From Zoogloeaceae bacterium (GTDB lineage Bacteria > Pseudomonadota > Gammaproteobacteria > Burkholderiales > Rhodocyclaceae), in assembly GCA_015657735.1 (NCBI GenBank), contig SSSX01000504.1, positions 1-5,037 of the forward strand: 5,037 nucleotides of DNA, read 5' to 3'. The notes under the pieces are model-generated. The model was not told where the DNA came from, did not search any database, and saw only the letters and a list, made by a program, of their open reading frames with translations. Numbering within the stretch: position 1 is the stretch's first letter; the number at the start of each line of letters is the position of its first letter. Position numbers and translations under genes: made by a program. Positions 1 through 5,037 of the stretch are shown here, in pieces.

Positions 1-1458
1 GCGCTGGCACTGGCAGTTGATGTTGACGCGGCACACCTGGTTCACCAGCGGGTCGACGAGGCTGGCGATCTGCTCCGGGTCGGTGCCGAAGATCGACACC
101 TGCTGGCCGTGGTCGGAACTGATCACGTATTCGAGCGCGGTCTCGATGTCCTCGAAGGGCGCCACCGGGATCAGCGGGCCGAACTGTTCTTCGCGGTACA
201 GCTTCATGCCGTCCTTCACCGGGTACACCACCGCCGGGTAGAACAGCGTCTCCACCGAGGTGCCGCCGCCTTCGTTGAGCACGCGGGCGCCCTGGCCGAC
301 GGCGTCGGCGATGCAGTCGTTCATGTAGGCGACCTTGTTCATCTCGGGCAGCGGGGTGAGGGTGACGCCCTTCTCCCACGGCATGCCGATCTTGAGCTTG
401 CCGATCTCCTCGCAGAAGCGGCGCAGGAAGCGCTCGGCGATGGCCTGGTGCACCAGGATCATCTTGATCGCGGTGCAGCGCTGGCCGTTGAACGACAGGG
501 TGCCGGCGATGCACTCCTTGACGGTCAGTTCGACGTCGGCGTCGGGCAGGATGATGGCGGCGTTCTTGGCCTCCAGACCGAGCACGGCGCGCAGGCGGTT
601 GGACTTGGGGTGGGCCTTCTTGAGCTGGTCGGCGACCTTGCTGGTGCCGATCAGGGCCAGCACGTTGACCTTGCCGGAAGCCATCACGTGCGGCACTACC
701 ACATTGCCCTGGCCATACACGATGTTGATGACGCCGCGCGGGAAGGCGCTGCGGAACGCTTCCAGCATCGGGTAGTAGAGCAGCACGCCGAAGCGCGGCG
801 GCTTGAAGACCACCACGTTGCCCATGATCAGCGCCGGGATCAGGGTGGTGAAGGTCTCGTTCATCGGGTAGTTGTAGGGGCCCATACACATCACGATGCC
901 CAGCGGCGAGCGGCGGATCTGGGCGATGGTGCCGTCCACGATCTGGAAGCGCGAGTTGCCGTTGTCGAGCTGCTTGAGCTCGGCGATGGTGGCCTTGATG
1001 TAGTCGATGGTGCGGTCGAATTCCTTCTCGGAATCGGCCAGGCTCTTGCCGATCTCCCACATGATCAGGTTAACGATCTCGCGGCGGCGGGCGATGATCT
1101 GGTTGGTGAAGTTCTGCACGCAGGCGATGCGCTCGGCCACCGACATGGTCGGCCACTCGCCGCGGCCGTGGTCGTAGGCGCGCTCGGCGGCGGCCAGCGC
1201 GGCGTCGGCCTCGGCGGTGCCGGTCAGCGGGTAGCTGCCCAGCTCGACGTGGGTCAGGCTGCCGTCGGCGCCGCGCACGCACATCGGCGAATGCACCGGG
1301 CGGGTCTCGCCCTTCCAGACGTGCATCTCGCCGTCGAGCAGGATGCTGCGCTGGTGCAGCGGGGACAGGATGCGGCAGTCCTCGGCGATCTGGTGTTCCT
1401 CGGGGAACAGGGCGAGCAGGCTTTCCTTGAGATTGCCGCGGGCGTCGGTGTGGGTCAT
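1..1458 (-). CDS. gapN: NADP-dependent non-phosphorylating glyceraldehyde-3-phosphate dehydrogenase, GapN-like aldehyde dehydrogenase (3' end cut off)
   Basis: The frame is open from an ATG at 1458 to base 1, giving 486 codons with no stop, so the C-terminus lies outside the window. It is an aldehyde dehydrogenase superfamily member. Visible motifs are GPYNYP (oxyanion Asn196), LGLEAKN (general base Glu296) and NGQRCTAIK (catalytic Cys328). FKPPRFG at about 218-224 matches the KPP motif of plant and streptococcal GapN, and Arg222 sits where NAD-preferring relatives carry Glu, which fits NADP use. Tyr197, Arg327 and the last visible residue, Arg486 (CQCQR), match positions reported to bind the GAP phosphate in Streptococcus mutans GapN; Arg149 is a less certain fourth. 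The inferred reaction is GAP + NADP+ to 3-phosphoglycerate + NADPH in the cytosol. The catalytic Cys lies about 40 residues later than in streptococcal GapN, so this is a long form, probably near 540 residues in full. It follows pyruvate kinase by 27 bases. A different ALDH substrate is possible but less likely given the ED context. Confidence 0.86.
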   Translation of the reverse strand, partial: MTHTDARGNLKESLLALFPEEHQIAEDCRILSPLHQRSILLDGEMHVWKGETRPVHSPMCVRGADGSLTHVELGSYPLTGTAEADAALAAAERAYDHGRGEWPTMSVAERIACVQNFTNQIIARRREIVNLIMWEIGKSLADSEKEFDRTIDYIKATIAELKQLDNGNSRFQIVDGTIAQIRRSPLGIVMCMGPYNYPMNETFTTLIPALIMGNVVVFKPPRFGVLLYYPMLEAFRSAFPRGVINIVYGQGNVVVPHVMASGKVNVLALIGTSKVADQLKKAHPKSNRLRAVLGLEAKNAAIILPDADVELTVKECIAGTLSFNGQRCTAIKMILVHQAIAERFLRRFCEEIGKLKIGMPWEKGVTLTPLPEMNKVAYMNDCIADAVGQGARVLNEGGGTSVETLFYPAVVYPVKDGMKLYREEQFGPLIPVAPFEDIETALEYVISSDHGQQVSIFGTDPEQIASLVDPLVNQVCRVNINCQCQR

Positions 1459-1465
1459 GGTCGTG

Positions 1466-1471
1466 TCCTTT
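1466..1471 (-). promoter_or_regulatory. Ribosome binding site of gapN
   Basis: On the minus strand AAAGGA lies seven bases before the ATG at 1458. It falls in the 27-base gap after the pyruvate kinase stop and supports this start. No hairpin or T-run is seen in the gap, so read-through from the upstream gene is expected. Confidence 0.65.
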
Positions 1472-1485
1472 GGTGGGCTGTCGTT

Positions 1486-2937
1486 TTATAGGGATGAGGT
1501 TTGTGCGGCGCTGCCGGGCAGCACCACGCGCAGCAGGTTGGTGCTGCCGGGGGTGCCGAAGGGCACGCCGGCGGCCAGCACGAAGGCGTCGCTGGGCTGG
1601 GTGAGGCCTTCGTCGCGGCAGGCTTCGGCGGCTTCGGCGAGCATCGCGGCGTCGTGGTCGGTGGTGGTCGGCGCGACGCGGCGGGACAGACGCGAGCGCA
1701 CCCCCCACACCAGCGCCAGGCGGCGCGCCACGCGCAGGTCGGGCGTCAGCGACAGGATCGGCGCGCGCGGGCGCTGATTGGCGAGGCGCAGGGTGGTGGC
1801 GCCGGAGGCGGTGTAGGCCACCGTCGCGCCGAGCGGCAGCACGCCGGCCACGGTGCGCATCGCGGCGCCGATGGCGTCGGTGCTGCTGAGCTCCAGGCGG
1901 CCATGCACGGCGTCCATCAGCTGGCGCTGCAGCGGATCGGACTCGGTGCAGGCGATGATGCGGGTCATCATCTCGACGGCTTCGCGCGGGTATTTGCCGG
2001 AGGCCGATTCGGCCGACAGCATCACGCAGTCCACCCCGTCATAGACGGCGGTGGCCACGTCGGAGGCTTCGGCGCGGGTCGGCGCGGGGGCCTCGATCAT
2101 CGATTCGAGCATCTGCGTCGCCACCACCACCGGCTTGCCGGCTTCGCGGCAGCGCCGCACGATGCGCTTCTGCAGGCCGGGCACTTCCTCGGGCGGCAGT
2201 TCCACGCCCAGATCGCCGCGCGCCACCATCACACCGTCGGCGGCGGCGATGATGGCGTCCAGCTCGGCCAGCGCGGCGGGTTTCTCGATCTTGGCCATCA
2301 GCCAGGCGCGCTCGCCGATGATGGCGCGGGCCTCGAAGAGATCCTCGGGGCGCTGCACGAAGGACAGCGCCACCCAGTCGACCCCCAGTTCGAGGCCGAA
2401 GGCCAGATCGGCGCGGTCCTTGGCGGTCATCGCCGACAGCGGCAGCGCCACCGACGGCACGTTGACGCCCTTGCGGTCGGACAGCAGGCCGTCGGTGAGG
2501 GCTTCGGCGGTGACCACGTCGCCGGTTTTCTCGATGACGCAAAAGCGCATCTTGCCGTCGTCGATCAGCAGGGTGTCGCCGGGGCGCACGGCGGCGATGA
2601 TTTCCGGGTGGGGAATGCACACCCGGCGAGCGTCGCCCGGCGTGCTGTCGAGGTCGAACTGGATGCGCGCGCCGCGGGTCAGGCGCGGCTTGCCGTCGGC
2701 GAAGGTGCCGAGGCGCAGCTTGGGGCCCTGCAGATCCATCAGGATGCCGAGCGGGCGGCCGAGGGCGGCTTCGACGCGGCGGATCGCGGCGTGCACGGCG
2801 CGGTGGTTGTCGTGGCTGCCGTGGCTGAAGTTGAGGCGGAACACGTCGGCGCCGGCGTCGGCGAGGGCGCGGATGCTCGCCTCGTCGGCGCTGGCCGGGC
2901 CGAGGGTGGCGATGATCTTGGTGTTGCGGTGGGTCAC
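1486..2937 (-). CDS. pyk: Pyruvate kinase
   Basis: Complete 483-residue pyruvate kinase, the usual bacterial length, converting phosphoenolpyruvate + ADP to pyruvate + ATP in the cytosol. The N-terminal strand TKIIATLGPAS is followed by FRLNFSHG (Arg34, Asn36, Ser38: nucleotide and cation site). The B-domain lid covers roughly 70-165. In the barrel are AKIEKP (catalytic Lys216, metal ligand Glu218), VARGDLGVELP (metal ligand Asp242) and ATQMLESM (Thr274). The C-terminal allosteric domain is present to the end, including GSTNLLRV near 464-471. The motif DLQGPKLR (68-75) has Leu69 and Lys73 where K+-dependent enzymes have Thr and Glu (DTKGPE), predicting K+-independent activity; E. coli PykA has the same DLQGPK pattern. 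The start is GTG at 2937, supported by a strong Shine-Dalgarno and by the conserved N-terminus beginning at once; the stop is TAA. Effector type cannot be read from the sequence. Linkage to edd-eda and gapN points to a role at the end of the ED route. Confidence 0.97.
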   Translation of the reverse strand: MTHRNTKIIATLGPASADEASIRALADAGADVFRLNFSHGSHDNHRAVHAAIRRVEAALGRPLGILMDLQGPKLRLGTFADGKPRLTRGARIQFDLDSTPGDARRVCIPHPEIIAAVRPGDTLLIDDGKMRFCVIEKTGDVVTAEALTDGLLSDRKGVNVPSVALPLSAMTAKDRADLAFGLELGVDWVALSFVQRPEDLFEARAIIGERAWLMAKIEKPAALAELDAIIAAADGVMVARGDLGVELPPEEVPGLQKRIVRRCREAGKPVVVATQMLESMIEAPAPTRAEASDVATAVYDGVDCVMLSAESASGKYPREAVEMMTRIIACTESDPLQRQLMDAVHGRLELSSTDAIGAAMRTVAGVLPLGATVAYTASGATTLRLANQRPRAPILSLTPDLRVARRLALVWGVRSRLSRRVAPTTTDHDAAMLAEAAEACRDEGLTQPSDAFVLAAGVPFGTPGSTNLLRVVLPGSAAQTSSL

Positions 2938-2942
2938 GCGGG

Positions 2943-2948
2943 TCTCCT
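2943..2948 (-). promoter_or_regulatory. Strong ribosome binding site deciding the GTG start of pyk
   Basis: The minus strand reads AGGAGA, then five bases, then GTG at 2937. This is the best Shine-Dalgarno in the window and fixes the start at a GTG rather than an ATG. Just upstream (2950-2960) is a short AT-rich patch, unusual for this DNA, which may keep the ribosome landing site unstructured. Confidence 0.8.
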
Positions 2949-2973
2949 GGTATTTATTGGTGTGGTGTGCGTT

Positions 2974-3978
2974 TCAGCGCTGCGCGAAGCGGGCGCCGCA
3001 GCGGAAGCGGTGGCGCCCGCCGGGCGGCAGGCGGATCGCCGCGGCGCAGTCGGGGCGGTTGAAGGCGTCGGTCATTGCCGACACCGGTTCGATGGCCACC
3101 GAGCGGCGGGCGTCGCGGGTCAGGGTGTCGCCGGTGAAGAGATGCACCAGTCCGCCGTGCTGCCAGACGTCCACCGCGCGGCCGCTGGCCGGGTCGCGCA
3201 GGCGGGTGTGGACGGTGCCGTCGGCGTCGGCGACGGGATCGGCAATGCAGCCGTCGATGACGGCGTCGCCGATCGGCCGCGCCAGGCGGAAGTCGAGGGC
3301 CGGCAGCGAGTCCAGGGGCTGGCAGGCGGCGTCGCCTGCCAGCGGGATCAGCGCGGCGTCGGTGGCGATGCCGTGGCGGGCCGGCAGGTGAAGTTCGAGC
3401 TCGGCGATGCCGGCGTCGCCGAGGCGGAAGTAGGGATGCCAGCCGCAGCTGTAGGGGGCCGCCGTGTCGCCGACGTTGTGGGCGTCGAGTTCGAGCGCGA
3501 GGCCCTGGCCGGACAGCGTGAAGCCGATGCGCAGGTCGACGGCGAAGGGGTAGCCGGCGAAGGCGCCGGGGCGGATCGCGGTGCACGCCAACGTCACGCT
3601 GGCCGCCGCGTCGTCGGCCCGGGTGGCGACGACGGGGAGTTCGAGGCCGCGCAGGAAGCCGTGGTAGATCAGCCGTTCGGCCTCCGCCACGCCGGGCTGC
3701 AGATCGTGGAGGACGCCGTCGAAGCGGTAGCGGGCGGCGGCCACGCGGTTGCTGAACGGGGCCATGATGCCGCTGCGCACGCCGGCCTGGCTCAGCAGCT
3801 CGGCGGCGCTGGCATAGCCGTCGATCAGTTCGAGCGGGCCGTCGGCGGTGGCCTGCTGCCAGCTCAGCAGCGTGGCGCCGGTGGCGCACAGCACCGCGCG
3901 GGCGCCGCTGTGGCTGTCGTGCAGGACCACCGTGGGCAGGCCGTCGAAGTGGTCGTCGGCGATGCGGTAGCGCGCCAT
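2974..3978 (-). CDS. Aldose 1-epimerase (mutarotase) family protein
   Basis: Complete 334-residue cytosolic protein of the galactose mutarotase-like (GalM) family, of typical length and without a signal peptide. Family motifs appear in order: APFSNRVAAARYRFDG (Asn77-Arg78, sugar binding), YHGFLRG (His106), CGWHPYFRL (His181, probable general acid), an Asp in IDGC (Asp242), and IEPVSAMTDAFN (Glu297, probable general base). These enzymes interconvert alpha and beta anomers of aldoses; a sister branch acts on hexose 6-phosphates. Placed between eda and pyk, it probably handles glucose or glucose 6-phosphate feeding the ED route, but the sequence does not settle the substrate, so no symbol is given. 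The ATG at 3978 lies ten bases after the eda stop and has no clear Shine-Dalgarno (the spacer is GGCGGT-like on the plus strand), so translation may be coupled to eda. The stop is TGA. A perfect inverted repeat lies within the gene at 3318-3343. Confidence 0.87.
   Translation of the reverse strand: MARYRIADDHFDGLPTVVLHDSHSGARAVLCATGATLLSWQQATADGPLELIDGYASAAELLSQAGVRSGIMAPFSNRVAAARYRFDGVLHDLQPGVAEAERLIYHGFLRGLELPVVATRADDAAASVTLACTAIRPGAFAGYPFAVDLRIGFTLSGQGLALELDAHNVGDTAAPYSCGWHPYFRLGDAGIAELELHLPARHGIATDAALIPLAGDAACQPLDSLPALDFRLARPIGDAVIDGCIADPVADADGTVHTRLRDPASGRAVDVWQHGGLVHLFTGDTLTRDARRSVAIEPVSAMTDAFNRPDCAAAIRLPPGGRHRFRCGARFAQR
3318..3343. repeat. Perfect 11-bp inverted repeat with 4-base loop inside the mutarotase gene
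   Basis: GCTGGCAGGCG is followed by GCGT and then CGCCTGCCAGC, an exact reverse complement. On the mRNA this would form a very stable GC-rich stem with a four-base loop over codons for about residues 213-221 (around LAGDAACQP). No T-run follows, so it does not look like an intrinsic terminator. It could be a chance product of high GC, an RNA-stability or pausing hairpin, or a dispersed palindromic element. Confidence 0.7.
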
Positions 3979-3988
3979 GGCGGTGGCG

Positions 3989-4627
3989 TCAGGCGGCGTC
4001 GGCCGGGCGCCGCAGCGCGGCGGCGTCGGCGGCGAGGCGGGTGATCGCCGCCCAGTCGCCGGCCTTGACCTTGTCGGCGGGGGTCAGCCACGAGCCGCCG
4101 ACGCAGGCCACGTTGGGCAAGGCCAGGAATTCCGGCGCGCTGGCCAGGTCGATGCCGCCGGTGGGGCAGAAGCGCAGCTGCGGGAAGGGGCCGCCGAGGG
4201 CCTTGAGCATGCCGACGCCGCCGGCCTGTTTGGCCGGGAACAGCTTGAGAGTGTCGAAGCCGGCGGCGACCGCGGCAACGACGTCGGACGGCGTCATCAC
4301 GCCGGGCAGGAAGGGCAGGCCGCTGTCCCGCGCGGCGGCCAGCAGCTCGGCGTTGGCGCCGGGGCTGACGCCGAAGCGGGCGCCGGCGGCGCGGGCGGCG
4401 TCGAGATCGGCGGGGCTGACGATGGTGCCGACGCCGACCAGGGCGTCGGGCACCTCGGCGACGATGGCGCGGATGGCGTCGAGCGCGGCGGCGGTGCGCA
4501 GCGTGACTTCGAGCACCCGGATGCCGCCGGCGACGAGGGCGCGGGCGAGGGGGACGGCGGAGGCCGGCTCGTCGATCACGATGACCGGCATGACGGGGCT
4601 GGCAGCAAGGATTTCACGGGTCTGCAT
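3989..4627 (-). CDS. eda: 2-dehydro-3-deoxy-6-phosphogluconate (KDPG) aldolase
   Basis: Complete 212-residue class I aldolase, almost the same length as E. coli Eda (213). It cleaves KDPG to pyruvate + GAP, the second committed step of the ED pathway; family members often also act on 4-hydroxy-2-oxoglutarate. Visible residues: PVMPVIVI first strand, ALVAGGIRVLEVTLRT with general base Glu40 and phosphate/substrate-contacting Arg44, GVGTI (65-69), PGVMTPSD (108-115), Schiff-base Lys128 in FDTLKLFPA, CPTGGI (154-159, phosphate-binding loop) and VGGSWLTPAD (176-185). The ATG at 4627 is chosen because upstream codons in the frame overlap edd and show no aldolase homology, and because a modest GAGAA lies seven bases before it. 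The stop is TGA. It lies 26 bases after edd, the classic edd-eda order. Confidence 0.97.
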   Translation of the reverse strand: MQTREILAASPVMPVIVIDEPASAVPLARALVAGGIRVLEVTLRTAAALDAIRAIVAEVPDALVGVGTIVSPADLDAARAAGARFGVSPGANAELLAAARDSGLPFLPGVMTPSDVVAAVAAGFDTLKLFPAKQAGGVGMLKALGGPFPQLRFCPTGGIDLASAPEFLALPNVACVGGSWLTPADKVKAGDWAAITRLAADAAALRRPADAA

Positions 4628-4634
4628 GATGGTT

Positions 4635-4639
4635 TTCTC
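4635..4639 (-). promoter_or_regulatory. Weak ribosome binding site of eda
   Basis: On the minus strand GAGAA lies seven bases before the eda ATG at 4627, in the 26-base gap after edd. It is only a partial Shine-Dalgarno match, so some coupling to edd translation is plausible. Confidence 0.45.
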
Positions 4640-4653
4640 GTGGCGTGGCCGGC

Positions 4654-5037
4654 TCAGGCGGCGGGGGTGGGGTAGGGGGCGAAGGTGATGCCGCCCTGTT
4701 CGGCGCCGGCGGCGTAGGCGCGGGCATTCACGAACAGGTCGCGGCCGATGCCGTGGCGGTTGGCCGACAGGTCGGCGGCGGCGCCGGCGCGGGCCTCCCA
4801 TTCGAGGGGGGCGACGAGGGCCGCCAGCACCCCGGTGTCGGCGTCGAGGCGGAGCAGGTCGCCGTCGCGCACGCGGGCGAGGGGCCCGCCGGCGACGCAT
4901 TCGGGCGTCACGTGGATGGCCGCCGGCACCTTGCCGGAGGCGCCGGACATGCGGCCGTCGGTGACCAGCGCGACCTTGAAGCCTTCGTCCTGCAGCACGC
5001 CGAGGGCCGGCGTCAGCTTGTGCAGCTCGGGCATGCC
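4654..5037 (-). CDS. edd: 6-phosphogluconate dehydratase, C-terminal part (5' end beyond the window)
   Basis: The last 127 residues of Edd, which converts 6-phosphogluconate to KDPG using an iron-sulfur cluster. The full enzyme is about 600 residues, so most of the gene, including the cluster-binding cysteines, is outside the window. The visible start GMPELHKLTPALGVL and the block LVTDGRMSGASGKVPAAIHVTPE match the C-terminal signature of the IlvD/Edd dehydratase family; the TDGRMSGASGK part lies at 4930-4962 and its first Ser is the likely catalytic base position. VRDGDLLRLDADTG, then DLSANRHGIGRDLF and GAEQGGITF near the end, follow E. coli Edd closely and separate it from dihydroxy-acid dehydratase (IlvD). 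The stop is TGA at 4654. It is the first visible gene of the operon, and eda follows after 26 bases. Confidence 0.96.
   Translation of the reverse strand, partial: GMPELHKLTPALGVLQDEGFKVALVTDGRMSGASGKVPAAIHVTPECVAGGPLARVRDGDLLRLDADTGVLAALVAPLEWEARAGAAADLSANRHGIGRDLFVNARAYAAGAEQGGITFAPYPTPAA

Noticed and set aside
1459..1485. Possible terminator or promoter between pyk and gapN
   Set aside because: The 27-base gap has a ribosome site but no inverted repeat with a T-run and no room for a convincing promoter.
109..1491. Plus-strand open frame of 460 codons antisense to gapN
   Set aside because: The minus strand here encodes an ALDH with all catalytic motifs. The plus frame has biased composition and no recognisable domain.
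2954..3889. Minus-strand frame of 311 codons overlapping the mutarotase in another phase
   Set aside because: Its translation is an Arg/Pro/Gly-rich low-complexity product, while the 334-residue frame carries the conserved mutarotase residues.
1501..4044. A very long plus-strand open frame (847 codons) antisense to pyruvate kinase and the mutarotase
   Set aside because: It crosses two clearly homologous genes and their gap, is dominated by Gly, Ala, Val, His, Arg and Gln, and shows no domain motif. In GC-rich DNA, stop codons are rare opposite real genes, so this is expected as a shadow frame.
4628..4900. Upstream extension of eda to an earlier start at 4900
   Set aside because: The extension would overlap the well-conserved edd 3' end and reads as Arg/Pro-rich shadow sequence. 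The aldolase homology begins at the ATG at 4627.

Overview
This 5,037-base window is very GC-rich and densely coding. It holds five genes, all on the minus strand, with gaps of only 10 to 36 bases. In transcription order (high to low coordinate) they are edd (3' end only), eda, an aldose 1-epimerase/mutarotase (galM-like), a pyruvate kinase and a non-phosphorylating glyceraldehyde-3-phosphate dehydrogenase (gapN-like, running off the low-coordinate edge). No terminator-like hairpin with a T-run and no convincing promoter separates them, so they read as one operon whose promoter lies beyond base 5037.

The operon encodes the Entner-Doudoroff (ED) route and part of lower glycolysis. Edd dehydrates 6-phosphogluconate to KDPG. 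Eda splits KDPG into pyruvate and glyceraldehyde-3-phosphate (GAP). GapN would oxidise GAP directly to 3-phosphoglycerate, making NADPH and bypassing the ATP-yielding GAPDH/PGK pair. Pyruvate kinase recovers ATP at the last step. Phosphoglycerate mutase and enolase, needed between GapN and pyruvate kinase, are not in the window. The mutarotase probably speeds anomer interconversion of the incoming hexose or hexose phosphate.

The base composition, the Edd/Eda sequences and the long GapN form (catalytic Cys at residue 328) suggest a high-GC proteobacterium, perhaps a betaproteobacterium of the Rhodocyclales/Burkholderiales type. This is an inference from family resemblance; no 16S or species marker is present.

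No RNA gene, mobile element, CRISPR array or gene-free stretch of any size is visible. Nothing here looks like a previously undescribed system. The points of interest are the pairing of gapN and pyk with edd-eda, residue signatures predicting a K+-independent pyruvate kinase and an NADP-type GapN, and a perfect 11-bp inverted repeat inside the mutarotase gene.
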